A stretch of 64,000 nt of DNA from Mesorhizobium sp. 1M-11 (GCF_001303895.1 NZ_LJSD01000075.1:317501-381500); one strand, 5' to 3'. Shown: positions 16,541 to 24,450, counted from the stretch's first letter. Notes: a model not told the origin generated them from the letters alone. A program made the numbers and translations.

Positions 16541-17188
16541 ATGACCGAATCCACACCACCTGACCGTTGCCGCATCGTGCTCATTCCGCCAGCCGGCACC
16601 CCTGCCGAACGCGTTGTCGCCGCGCTCGCCGGTGGTGACATCGCTTCGCTGATCCTGCCCCAGGGTGATCGCGACGAGGCCAGTTTCCAGGCTTACGCGG
16701 AAAAGATCGTGCCCGCGGCGCAAGCCGCAGGCATCGCCGTTGTGATTGCCGGCGACAGCCGCATCGCCGGACGCGTCAAGGCCGACGGCCTCCATGTCGA
16801 AGCCGGCAAGGCGAACCTCGCCGAGGCCGTCGAGCGCCTGCAGGACCGCATGATGGTGGGGGTCGGTGGCGCCAAGACGCGCGACGATGCATTGGAACTC
16901 GGCGAAGAACGTCCGGACTATATCTTCTTCGGCCGCTTCGGCTACGATTCCAAACCGGAGCCACATCCGCGCAACCTTTCGCTCGGCCAATGGTGGGCCG
17001 AGATGATCGAAATTCCCTGCATCGTCATGGCGGGCTCCGATGTCACCTCGGTAGGGGCCGTGGCCGCAACCGGAGCGGAATTCGTGGCCTTGTCCGCCGC
17101 CGTTTTCGCCGACGATGTGGAACCTGCCGCCGTGATCGCCAAGGCCAACGCCCTGCTCGATGAAACAGCGCCACACCTCGGGGGCTGA
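16541..17188 (+). CDS. ThiE/TenI-superfamily protein (thiamine phosphate synthase-like)
   Basis: 215-aa TIM-barrel protein related to thiamine phosphate synthase. The order of strands fits (VVIAGDSRIAGRVKADGLHVEAGK, VGVGGAKTRDDALELGEERPDYIFFGRFG, IPCIVMAGSDVTSVGAVAATGAEFVALSAAVF). The ThiE signature around GVHLGQxD reads GLHVEAGK here, and the phosphate-site PxxPTxTK region reads GRFGYDSKPE, so catalytic identity is doubtful. It is followed 2 nt later by the Sel1-repeat gene, so the two are probably cotranscribed. It is not in the thi cluster at 36-41 kb. Confidence 0.7.
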   Translation: MTESTPPDRCRIVLIPPAGTPAERVVAALAGGDIASLILPQGDRDEASFQAYAEKIVPAAQAAGIAVVIAGDSRIAGRVKADGLHVEAGKANLAEAVERLQDRMMVGVGGAKTRDDALELGEERPDYIFFGRFGYDSKPEPHPRNLSLGQWWAEMIEIPCIVMAGSDVTSVGAVAATGAEFVALSAAVFADDVEPAAVIAKANALLDETAPHLGG

Positions 17189-17190
17189 CA

Positions 17191-18558
17191 ATGCGCCTGC
17201 GCTCTACCCTTGCCGGCGTGCTCGCTCTCGGTTTTGCCATCTCCCAGGCAGACGCCGAGACCGCTGAACCGCCGAAACAGGCACAGCCGCCCGCGCAGGA
17301 AACGACAAAGTCCGAGAACCCGGGAGGCGGTGCGCCCAAGCCGGAGGCACAGACCCCTTCGACATCTGGCGGCTCGACAGCTCCAAACGCTGCAACGCCG
17401 GTTCCCACCCCGCCGGCGAGTGCACCATCGTCCGCGGTGCCGGAAAACCCGGCACCCGCAAGCCAGGCCCCAGCGACCAACACGCCACAACCGGTATCGC
17501 CACAGGCACCGGCAAGCACGCCAGGGCAGCCGACGGCCCAAACACCCAAAGCCCCCGAGGCAGCAACGCCTGCCGGGTCAACGCCCTCCGCAGCGCCGCA
17601 ACTGCCACAGCCGATACCATTACCCGGTTCAGCGGCGGCGAAGGGAGACCGCCCGATAGCCAATCCATTGCCGCAACCGGCGACGACAACCGAACCGGCG
17701 GCGAATGTCGACCCCGCCCGCTTCGGTGGCCGGCCACCGGATGCTGCCTATGGCGCCTATCAGCGCGGCCTCTACAAAACGGCCTACAATCTGGCGCTCG
17801 AGCGTGCCAACAAGGGCGACGCACCCGCCCAGACCCTGGTGGCGGAAATCCTGGCCCGCGGACTGGGCATGCCAGCCAATGCGGCCGAGGCCGCCAAATG
17901 GTACCAGCGCGCGGCAGAGCAGGGCGTGCCGGAGGCACAGTTTCAGTACGCGCTGATCCTGATCGACGGACGCCAGGTCAAGAAAGACGAAAAGAAAGCC
18001 CAGGTCCTGCTGCAGGCGGCGGCTGAAGCCGGCAATCCACTGGCGCAGTTCAACCTCGCGCAATTGCTGATCCAGAAGGATCCGGGCGAAGCGGGTCTGG
18101 CGAGAGCCGCAATTTACTACCAGAAAGCGGCCGAGAGCGGCCTGGCCGACGCCCAATACGCAATGGCGCAGATCTATGCCAATGGCGCCGGTGGCAAGAC
18201 CAAGGATGATAACGAAGCGCGAAGATTTCTGGTTTTGGCCGCGCAGCAGAATTATGATACGGCCCAGCTTGACCTCGGCCAGTGGCTGATCGACGGGCGG
18301 GGCGGCAAGCGGGACCTGAGATCCGGCTTCAACTGGACGAAGCGTGCCGCCGAAGGCGGCAACGTGGCTGCCCAGAACAGGCTGGCAAAACTCTATGTGG
18401 GCGGCATCGGGGTCGACGGAGATCTGGTCAGCGCCGCAGCATGGTTCATCGTCGCACGCCGTGCTGGCCTTGCCGATCCACAGATGGACGACTTCATGCA
18501 GGGCCTGGACGAAGAGCAGACCAAGAAGGCACTGCAAAAAGCCAACCGGTTGCCCTAG
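17191..18558 (+). CDS. exported Sel1-repeat (tetratricopeptide-like) protein
   Basis: 455-aa periplasmic protein. It has a signal peptide (residues 1-22, cleaved near ADAE), a low-complexity Pro/Ala/Thr/Gln-rich linker (about 23-165), then at least six Sel1-like repeats (about 185-430; for example AAEAAKWYQRAAEQGVPEAQFQYALILIDGR and RAAIYYQKAAESGLADAQYAMAQIYANG). Such repeats form protein-binding solenoids; relatives include exopolysaccharide and envelope regulators, but no function can be fixed. It lies 2 nt after the ThiE-like gene and is followed by a hairpin terminator before efp. Confidence 0.85.
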   Translation: MRLRSTLAGVLALGFAISQADAETAEPPKQAQPPAQETTKSENPGGGAPKPEAQTPSTSGGSTAPNAATPVPTPPASAPSSAVPENPAPASQAPATNTPQPVSPQAPASTPGQPTAQTPKAPEAATPAGSTPSAAPQLPQPIPLPGSAAAKGDRPIANPLPQPATTTEPAANVDPARFGGRPPDAAYGAYQRGLYKTAYNLALERANKGDAPAQTLVAEILARGLGMPANAAEAAKWYQRAAEQGVPEAQFQYALILIDGRQVKKDEKKAQVLLQAAAEAGNPLAQFNLAQLLIQKDPGEAGLARAAIYYQKAAESGLADAQYAMAQIYANGAGGKTKDDNEARRFLVLAAQQNYDTAQLDLGQWLIDGRGGKRDLRSGFNWTKRAAEGGNVAAQNRLAKLYVGGIGVDGDLVSAAAWFIVARRAGLADPQMDDFMQGLDEEQTKKALQKANRLP

Positions 18559-18638
18559 TGACTTTGCATACAGGCTGGGTGGGCATACGGGCTGGCATTT
18601 TGCCGCCTCTCTTGCCTCTTTCAGCAAATTATGGTCTT

Positions 18639-18677
18639 GGAGGCGCCGAAATCGCCCTCTCGGCGCACCTCTTTTTT
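18639..18677 (+). terminator. hairpin with T-run in the efp leader
   Basis: GGAGGCGCCGA (18639-18649) pairs with TCGGCGCACCT (18660-18670, one bulge), followed by TTTTTT (18672-18677). It closes the Sel1 gene but ends only 15 nt before the efp ATG, leaving no room for a promoter after it. Confidence 0.7.
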
Positions 18678-18692
18678 CCGGATCAATCAACC

Positions 18693-19259
18693 ATGGCCAA
18701 GATCAATGGCAACGAAATCCGTCCCGGCAACGTCATCGAGCATGATGGCGGCCTCTGGGTGGCAGTGAAGACCAACGCGGTGAAACCCGGCAAGGGCGGC
18801 GCCTACAACCAGGTCGAACTCAAGAACCTCATCAACGGCACCAAGCTCAACGAGCGTTTCCGTGCCGCCGAGACGGTTGAAAAAGTACGCCTGGAACAGA
18901 AGGATTTCTCCTTCCTTTACGAACAGGGCGAGATGCTGGTGTTCATGGACGCCGAGAGCTACGAGCAACTCGAACTGCAGAAGGATTTCGTCGGCGACCG
19001 CGCCGCCTTCCTGCAGGACGGCATGACCGTTACCGTGGAACTCTACGAAGAAAAGCCGATCGGCATCGCGCTGCCTGACCAGGTGACGCTCACCATCACC
19101 GAGGCGGACCCGGTCGTGAAGGGTCAGACGGCGGCCTCGTCGTACAAGCCGGCGGTGCTGGAAAACGGTGTCCGCGTGCTGGTGCCGCCATTCATTTCGT
19201 CAGGCGAGCGCATCATCGTCGACACCAACGAGATCACCTACGTTCGCCGCGCGGACTGA
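18693..19259 (+). CDS. efp: elongation factor P
   Basis: 188-aa three-domain translation factor that rescues ribosomes stalled at polyproline stretches; this window encodes many Pro-rich proteins (TolA, CpoB, the Sel1 protein, 29953-31683). The modification loop is VKPGKGGAYNQ with Lys34 at the beta-lysylation position, and the C-terminal signature (SYKPAVLENGVRVLVPPFISSGERIIVDT) is intact. The frame is open upstream, but ATG 18693 begins the family N-terminus MAKINGNEIRPGNVIEHD. The ribosome site is weak, and a terminator-like hairpin stands just before it. Confidence 0.97.
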   Translation: MAKINGNEIRPGNVIEHDGGLWVAVKTNAVKPGKGGAYNQVELKNLINGTKLNERFRAAETVEKVRLEQKDFSFLYEQGEMLVFMDAESYEQLELQKDFVGDRAAFLQDGMTVTVELYEEKPIGIALPDQVTLTITEADPVVKGQTAASSYKPAVLENGVRVLVPPFISSGERIIVDTNEITYVRRAD

Positions 19260-19311
19260 TTTCCGGGGCCGGCGCCCTGTCCGGCTTCCCTGCATTTAAG
19301 GACTGTCCAGC

Positions 19312-20112
19312 ATGGCGCGTTCCGCCCTTCTCAATGTCATGGTCCAGGCCGCGATGAAGGCTGGCCGCTCGCTGTCGCGCGATTTCGGCGAGGTGCAGAA
19401 CCTGCAGGTCTCGATGAAGGGACCGGGTGACTATGTCAGCCAGGCCGATCGCAAGGCCGAGGACATCATCTTTTCCGAACTCTCCAAGGCACGACCAGGC
19501 TACGCCTTCCTGATGGAAGAGCGTGGTACGGTCAGCGGCGATGACGATCAGCATCGCTGGATTGTGGACCCGCTGGACGGAACCACCAACTTCCTGCACG
19601 GCATTCCGATCTTCTCGGTCTCGATCGCGCTCGAACGCCAGGGGCAGATCGTCGCCGGCGTCATCTACAACCCGGCCATGGACGAGCTCTATACGGCAGA
19701 GCGCGGCGGCGGAGCCTTCATGAACGACCGCCGGCTGCGCGTCGCGGCCCGCAACAAGCTGTCCGACACGGTGATCGGCTGCGGCGTGCCGCATCTCGGC
19801 CGCGGGCATCATGGCAATTTCCTCATCGAACTGCGCAATGTCATGGCCGAGGTCTCCGGCATCCGCCGCCTCGGCTCCGCCGCACTTGATCTTGCCTATG
19901 TCGCCGCGGGCCGCATGGACGGTTACTGGGAAGACAAGCTGTCGCCCTGGGACATCGCTGCCGGCATCCTGTTGGTACGCGAAGCCGGCGGCTATATATC
20001 CGATCCGGATGGCGGCCAGGGCATGCTTGAAAGCGGCAGCCTTGTTGCCGGCAACGAGGCGATCCACCGCGCGCTGCTTGCGACGCTGAAGAAGCCGATC
20101 GCTCCGCGCTGA
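19312..20112 (+). CDS. suhB: inositol monophosphatase family protein (SuhB-like)
   Basis: 266-aa Mg2+-dependent, Li+-sensitive phosphatase. It shows the metal sites in order: Glu in FLMEERG, the signature WIVDPLDGTTNFLHGIP (about residues 83-99), and WDIAAGILLVREAGG near residue 216. The likely substrate is myo-inositol-1-phosphate or a related sugar phosphate; bacterial SuhB can also bind the transcription machinery. It lies 52 nt after efp on the same strand and is possibly cotranscribed. Confidence 0.93.
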   Translation: MARSALLNVMVQAAMKAGRSLSRDFGEVQNLQVSMKGPGDYVSQADRKAEDIIFSELSKARPGYAFLMEERGTVSGDDDQHRWIVDPLDGTTNFLHGIPIFSVSIALERQGQIVAGVIYNPAMDELYTAERGGGAFMNDRRLRVAARNKLSDTVIGCGVPHLGRGHHGNFLIELRNVMAEVSGIRRLGSAALDLAYVAAGRMDGYWEDKLSPWDIAAGILLVREAGGYISDPDGGQGMLESGSLVAGNEAIHRALLATLKKPIAPR

Positions 20113-20172
20113 CGCGCCGCGCGTCCGTCCGGGCGCGTAAAGGGATGCCCTGACACTTTTGAATCGACGCAT
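20113..20172 (+). repeat. dispersed intergenic repeat, family C, copy 2
   Basis: GCGCCGCGCGTCCGTCCGGG, GCGCGTAAAGGG and then CACTTTTGAATCGACGCAT align with 3624-3676. It directly follows the suhB stop. Confidence 0.6.
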
Positions 20173-20176
20173 TGGG

Positions 20177-20206
20177 CTGCTCAAAATCGGTTACGATTTT
20201 GAGCAG
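20177..20206. repeat. perfect 13-bp inverted repeat
   Basis: CTGCTCAAAATCG (20177-20189) and CGATTTTGAGCAG (20194-20206) with loop GTTA. No T-run follows. It sits between the suhB repeat and the hemolysin III gene and may be a terminator variant, an operator or part of a mobile repeat. Confidence 0.7.
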
Positions 20207-20297
20207 ATATGTGAACTACGCCGCAGCCACGAAACCGTTACATAAGCTTGAAATACTCGCCAGCAACTCCCCAGATATGGCGGATGCAGGTGAAACC

Positions 20298-20990
20298 ATG
20301 AGCGAAGGCCGGTCCGAGGTGGCTATCGACATCCCCTTTGTCGGGCGGTGGCACTACTCGCGCGCCGAGATGATCGCCGACGGCATCGTTCATGCTGTCG
20401 GCATCGTACTGGCGATTGCCGCGGGCGCAGCCATGCTGACATTGGCCGCTTTCCACGCTGGGCCGGGTGAATATGTTGCCGCGGTGTTCTACGTGGTGGC
20501 GCTGCTCACCGTTCTTTCGGTGTCGATGGCCTACAATCTCTGGCCCGTGACGTCACGTGTGAAGTGGCTGCTGCGCCGGTTCGACCATGCCGCAATCTAT
20601 CTGTTGATCGCCGCTACCTATACGCCCTTCCTGGCTCAACTCAGTGACACGACGCTCGCCGGCTGGATGCTCGGCCTGATCTGGACCGCCGCCGTTACCG
20701 GCATCGCCATCAAGGTCTTCCTGCCGGGCCGATTCGACCGCCTTGCCATCGTTTTCTATCTCGCCATCGGCTGGAGCGGAATCGTTCTGGTCGAACCGCT
20801 CGTCGGGACGCTGCCGGGAACGGCCATCGGCCTGCTGCTCGCCGGCGGCATTGTCTATTCGCTGGGCGTCATCTTCTTTGTCTGGAAGGGTTTGCGCTTC
20901 CACAACGTGCTCTGGCACGGCTTCGTTGTCACAGGCGCAGGCCTGCATTTCGCGGCCATACTGGACAGTCTGGTCATCAACCGGCTGTGA
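20298..20990 (+). CDS. hemolysin III family (PAQR/TrhA-like) membrane protein
   Basis: 230-aa protein with seven predicted membrane helices. The conserved polar residues of the PAQR superfamily are present: MIADGIVHAVGI near the N-terminus, SMAYNLW, FDHAAIYLLIAATYTPF, and the C-terminal HNVLWHGFVVTGAGLHF with metal-binding-type histidines. The bacterial members (YqfA/TrhA) affect membrane energetics and fluidity. ATG 20298 is preferred because AGGTGA lies 6 nt upstream; the frame extends a further 42 codons through the palindrome region without a good ribosome site. Confidence 0.92.
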   Translation: MSEGRSEVAIDIPFVGRWHYSRAEMIADGIVHAVGIVLAIAAGAAMLTLAAFHAGPGEYVAAVFYVVALLTVLSVSMAYNLWPVTSRVKWLLRRFDHAAIYLLIAATYTPFLAQLSDTTLAGWMLGLIWTAAVTGIAIKVFLPGRFDRLAIVFYLAIGWSGIVLVEPLVGTLPGTAIGLLLAGGIVYSLGVIFFVWKGLRFHNVLWHGFVVTGAGLHFAAILDSLVINRL

Positions 20991-21081
20991 GCCCCTATTT
21001 CAGCACCTTCCAATTTCGTCACATTTCCGTTTAGAGTCGCGGCAAATCCTACTCGGCGACGACATCGCAAACGGGGCCGGA

Positions 21082-22104
21082 ATGACCTTTCTGAAATCCA
21101 TTACAGCGGGCCGAGGTTCGGATGTGCTGAGCTACGACCCGCACAAGCTTTCCAGCCCGCAGGTGTTCGTGCTGACGATGGTGGTGTTTCTGGGCATCGT
21201 CGCCTTCATCGCCATTGTGTTGTCGCGCCAGATATCGACGGCCTTCGTGACCAATCCCGGCCTCAACGGCTTGATCGTCGGTGTGCTCGTGGTTGGTATC
21301 CTTCTGGCCTTTGTCCAGGTCGGCAGGTTGTTTCGCGAGGTGCGCTGGGTGAATTCGTTCCGGGCCGGTTCCGAAACGACCGAACCGGTGCTGCTTGCAC
21401 CGATGAAGGCAATGATCGGGCGCTCATCCTCGCTCGCCTTTTCGACCAGCGCGATGCGTACCATGCTGGATTCCATCGGCACGCGCCTGGATGAAAGCCG
21501 CGACACCTCGCGCTATCTCGTCGGGCTGCTGGTGTTCCTCGGCCTGCTCGGCACCTTCTGGGGCCTGCTGCATACGATCGGCTCGATCAGCGACACGATC
21601 CAGTCACTCGACCCCGGATCGGGTGACGCGGCGGCTGTGCTCGATGCGCTGAAACAGGGCCTGTCGGCTCCCCTTTCGGGCATGGGCACCGCTTTTTCGT
21701 CCTCGCTGTTCGGCCTCTCGGGGTCGCTCGTGCTTGGCTTCCTCGACCTGCAGGCCGGTCGGGCGCAGAACCGCTTCTACACGGAACTCGAGAATTGGTT
21801 GTCTACGGTCACCGACCTTTCTTCGGATATCGGCGCATCCGATACGTCGCGTTCGGAATCGTCCGACGAATTGCGAGCCCTTTCGGAACGCCTGCGCCAC
21901 ATGAGCGAGAGCGACGGCTCCAATCCGCGCGTTGCTACCGCCATGGCCAACCTCGCCGACGGTATTTCCGGCCTGGTGAAGAACATGCGCTCCGAACAGC
22001 AGATCATGCGCGACTGGGTGGAAGCGCAATCGGACGAGCAGAAGGCCATGCGCGCCACGCTGGATAAGATTGCCGAGGCCCTGAAGAGCCGGGAGCCCAA
22101 CTAA
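21082..22104 (+). CDS. MotA/TolQ/ExbB-type proton channel family protein
   Basis: 340-aa inner-membrane protein with four hydrophobic segments (residues about 27-50, 63-82, 145-170 and 205-235). The family core YLVGLLVFLGLLGTFWGLLHTIG and GMGTAFSSSLFGLSGSLVLGFLDLQ is clear, followed by a cytoplasmic helical C-terminus. It directly abuts (0 nt) a MotB/OmpA-like gene, so the two form a stator-like pair separate from TolQR and flagellar MotAB. The product resembles ZorA of Zorya, but no zorC, zorD or zorE gene follows. The upstream open frame overlapping the hemolysin gene is not used. Function unknown. Confidence 0.82.
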   Translation: MTFLKSITAGRGSDVLSYDPHKLSSPQVFVLTMVVFLGIVAFIAIVLSRQISTAFVTNPGLNGLIVGVLVVGILLAFVQVGRLFREVRWVNSFRAGSETTEPVLLAPMKAMIGRSSSLAFSTSAMRTMLDSIGTRLDESRDTSRYLVGLLVFLGLLGTFWGLLHTIGSISDTIQSLDPGSGDAAAVLDALKQGLSAPLSGMGTAFSSSLFGLSGSLVLGFLDLQAGRAQNRFYTELENWLSTVTDLSSDIGASDTSRSESSDELRALSERLRHMSESDGSNPRVATAMANLADGISGLVKNMRSEQQIMRDWVEAQSDEQKAMRATLDKIAEALKSREPN

Positions 22105-23136
22105 ATGGCGCTCGCGAGAGGGCGACGCAGCTATCGCCACATCGACTACTGGCCGGGCTTTGTCGATGCACTTTCGACATTGCTGCTCGCCATCATGTTC
22201 CTGCTTTCCGTCTTCGTGCTGGCGCAGTTCCTGCTCAGCCGTGAAATTTCCGGAAAAGATGTGGTGCTCAACCGGCTCAACGCGCAGATCAACGAACTGA
22301 CGCAGCTTCTGGCTCTGGAAAAAGGCAACAGCCAGGACGCCCAGGATTCGCTTGCCAATCTGCAGGCTTCGCTCTCCGCCGCGGAAGCAGAAAGGAGCCG
22401 TCTGCAGCAGCTGCTGGATGCAGGCTCCGGCGCAGGCAACGCCGCCAGCCAGCGTGCCACCCAGTTGGAAGGGGAACTGGACACCGAGCGCCAGGTCAGC
22501 CAGCGCGCGTTGAGCCAGGTCGAATTGCTCAACCAGCAGATCGCAGCGCTGCGCAAGCAGATTGCAGCCCTCGAGGACGCGCTGAACGCGTCCGAGGCGC
22601 GCGATCGCGAGTCCAACACCAAGATCGCGGATCTCGGCCGCCGCCTGAACGTCGCGCTTGCCCAGCGCGTGCAGGAACTGAACCGCTACCGCTCGGATTT
22701 CTTCGGCCGCCTGCGCGAGATCCTTTCCGACCGCGAGAACATCCGCATCGTCGGCGACCGTTTCGTCTTCCAGTCCGAAGTGCTGTTCCCCCTCGGATCG
22801 GAAGAGATCAACGATGCCGGCAGGGTCGAGATGAAGAAGCTGGCCGACGCGGTCATCGAACTGCAGAAGGAGATTCCGCCGGAGATCAACTGGGTGCTGC
22901 GCGTGGACGGACACACCGACAACCGCCCGCTTTCAGGCACCGGGCGTTTCAAGGACAATTGGGAATTGTCATCCGCACGCGCGACCTCAGTGGTCAAATT
23001 CCTGATATCCAATGGCGTTCCGGCCAACCGGCTGGTTGCCGCCGGTTTCGGCGAATACCAGCCACTGGACGCCACGGATACCGACGATGCGCGATCCAAG
23101 AACCGCCGCATCGAATTGAAGCTGACCGAACGCTGA
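22105..23136 (+). CDS. MotB/OmpA-like peptidoglycan-binding protein
   Basis: 343-aa partner of the preceding proton-channel gene. Visible: a basic N-terminus; one membrane helix DYWPGFVDALSTLLLAIMFLLSVFVLAQF (about residues 14-42) with an Asp at position 21 where MotB carries its proton-accepting residue; a long coiled coil (about 50-205); and a C-terminal OmpA domain (FPLGSEEINDAGR, LRVDGHTDNRPL, NWELSSARATSVVKFL, AAGFGEYQP) that grips peptidoglycan. The start ATG immediately follows the TAA of its neighbour. The pair is predicted to use ion flow to do work on, or sense, the cell wall. Confidence 0.85.
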   Translation: MALARGRRSYRHIDYWPGFVDALSTLLLAIMFLLSVFVLAQFLLSREISGKDVVLNRLNAQINELTQLLALEKGNSQDAQDSLANLQASLSAAEAERSRLQQLLDAGSGAGNAASQRATQLEGELDTERQVSQRALSQVELLNQQIAALRKQIAALEDALNASEARDRESNTKIADLGRRLNVALAQRVQELNRYRSDFFGRLREILSDRENIRIVGDRFVFQSEVLFPLGSEEINDAGRVEMKKLADAVIELQKEIPPEINWVLRVDGHTDNRPLSGTGRFKDNWELSSARATSVVKFLISNGVPANRLVAAGFGEYQPLDATDTDDARSKNRRIELKLTER

Positions 23137-23199
23137 GGCGGACAAGTTCCGAGCAGCGTATCCAGCCCAACAAAATCAAAGGGTAACGGTTCGTTATCC

Positions 23200-23215
23200 T
23201 TAACGGTGACTTAAC
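23200..23215. promoter_or_regulatory. CtrA box upstream of the outer membrane protein gene
   Basis: TTAA (23200-23203), 7 nt, TTAAC (23211-23215), exactly the TTAA-N7-TTAA(C) consensus. It lies 75-90 nt before ATG 23290. Confidence 0.55.
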
Positions 23216-23289
23216 CACTATGGTTAAGAATGCTCTCAGATGGGGCGTGATCGCGAGGGCGATCGGCGCGGGTTTGGGAGCTTGGATCC

Positions 23290-24249
23290 ATGCAATTCGA
23301 ATTGCGCGTTGCGCCGGCTTTAGAGCGTTTCCGCTTTTCGCGGAAACACGGAAACGCTCCAGATCTTTGTTTGTACGCAATTCCGGACGCAAGACGGCTG
23401 CGCACTTTTGCTGGAATTGCTTTGGCCGCCGCCGTGCTTCTGCCGCAGACCTCGGCGCTCGCTGCCGACTATGACCCACCGATCTATGTCGACCAGGCAC
23501 CGGAGTATCAACCGGTCGAGGTCGGTTCGGGATGGTATCTGCGCGGCGACATCGGCTATGCCTTCAACAAGCCGTATGACTTTTCACAAACCCCGCCCAG
23601 TTTCTCCTCGAAACAGGTCCCATTTTCGGGAAGCGTCGGCGTCGGCTACCATTTCAACGACTTTGTCCGAGGTGAGCTGAATTTCGGCATTCTGCCAACA
23701 GCCAAATATTCCAACGACTACCAGAGCACCTGTGACGGCACGCAGACGGTGACGGTCACAAACAACAACACCACCCAGGTTTTTTCCGGTCGAAGCACAC
23801 GCAACTGCCTGGGCTCCGACAACGCCAACAACAAGGCTTACGACGCTACCGTCAACGCCTATGTCGATCTCGGCACTTTTGCAGGTATCACGCCCTACAT
23901 CGGCGGCGGCCTTGGTCTCGTATACAGCAGTTATCGTGCTGCCAAGGGCGACCGGAAGTGCAAGGATCAGACAACCACGTTCGGTAACTCCACCACGGTA
24001 TTTGAATGTGATGATCCCGGCACGTATGCGGGCATAGTGACATCCGACAAAGATTTCAGTCTGTCCTATGCGCTGGCCGCGGGCATCGCGTATCAGGTCT
24101 CCAAAAACGTCTCGCTCGATGTTGGTTACCAGTACTATTCGGCACCAGGCATGAAATACATTTCCTACGACACCGCAAACGGTCCGGTGATCGACAAGGG
24201 AATGGATTATCATCAGGTCAAAGTCGGCCTGCGATACGACCTCTGGTAA
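23290..24249 (+). CDS. outer membrane beta-barrel protein (porin-like) with repeat-derived signal peptide
   Basis: 319-aa precursor. Residues about 11-44 are encoded by dispersed repeat A, which supplies the basic n-region and the start of the hydrophobic core (RRLRTFAGIALAAAVLLPQTSALA, cleavage before ADYDPP). The mature part has alternating beta-strands with aromatic girdles (GSGWYLRGDIGYAF, GVGYHFNDFVRGELNFG, YIGGGLGLVYSSY, VSLDVGYQYYS) and ends VKVGLRYDLW with a terminal aromatic, as in RopB/Omp25-type rhizobial barrels. ATG 23290 has GGGAG 9 nt upstream; the ATG at 23220 is in another frame. A CtrA box lies upstream and a strong terminator follows, so it is monocistronic. Confidence 0.85.
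   Translation: MQFELRVAPALERFRFSRKHGNAPDLCLYAIPDARRLRTFAGIALAAAVLLPQTSALAADYDPPIYVDQAPEYQPVEVGSGWYLRGDIGYAFNKPYDFSQTPPSFSSKQVPFSGSVGVGYHFNDFVRGELNFGILPTAKYSNDYQSTCDGTQTVTVTNNNTTQVFSGRSTRNCLGSDNANNKAYDATVNAYVDLGTFAGITPYIGGGLGLVYSSYRAAKGDRKCKDQTTTFGNSTTVFECDDPGTYAGIVTSDKDFSLSYALAAGIAYQVSKNVSLDVGYQYYSAPGMKYISYDTANGPVIDKGMDYHQVKVGLRYDLW
23321..23422 (+). repeat. dispersed repeat family A, copy 2 (inside a coding region)
   Basis: Starts TAGAGCGTTTCCG and ends TTTTGCTGGAATTGCTTT, about 100 nt, with an inner inverted repeat of the GCGTTTCCG / CGGAAACGC kind. It is continuous with the reading frame of the outer membrane protein and forms most of its signal peptide. Confidence 0.85.
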
Positions 24250-24270
24250 TCGCCACCATCGATTTTCAAA

Positions 24271-24303
24271 AGAAGGCAGGCCAGAAGCCTGCCTTCTTTT
24301 TTT
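24271..24303 (+). terminator. strong rho-independent terminator
   Basis: AGAAGGCAGGC (24271-24281) / GCCTGCCTTCT (24287-24297), an 11-bp stem with a 5-nt loop, followed by a T-run to 24303. It ends the outer membrane protein transcript. Confidence 0.93.
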
Positions 24304-24365
24304 GTGGTCTCACCCGCTTTCACGGTCACAAAACCGATATCCCGCAAACGACAAAAACTTTGTTC

Positions 24366-24395
24366 TTGACGCCGGCAGGCTGAAGTCCTATCGCC
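24366..24395 (+). promoter_or_regulatory. candidate promoter of serC
   Basis: TTGACG (24366-24371), a spacer of about 16-17 nt, then CTATCG/TATCGC (about 24388-24394). It lies just before the structured serC leader. Confidence 0.5.
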
Positions 24396-24399
24396 GTCC

Positions 24400-24450
24400 G
24401 TGGGCCACCCCTCCCCACCGAGGGGCTTACTATCTGGAAGGATAGACCAC
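24400..24450 (+). promoter_or_regulatory. serC leader RNA element
   Basis: Two adjacent hairpins precede serC. The first is CCCCTC (24408-24413) / GAGGGG (24420-24425). The second is CTATC (24430-24434) / GATAG (24441-24445), whose loop TGGAAG overlaps the ribosome site. This matches my recollection of the alphaproteobacterial serC leader motif (Rfam), a conserved RNA of unknown ligand upstream of serC-serA. An autoregulatory role is inferred. Confidence 0.6.

Noticed and set aside
18282..18692. Upstream extension of the efp frame
   Set aside because: It overlaps the Sel1 gene in another frame and crosses a terminator; EF-P starts at MAKINGNEIR.
21082..23136. Zorya anti-phage system
   Set aside because: Only the ZorA/ZorB-like architecture is present; no zorC, zorD or zorE gene, no other defence genes, and housekeeping neighbours on both sides.
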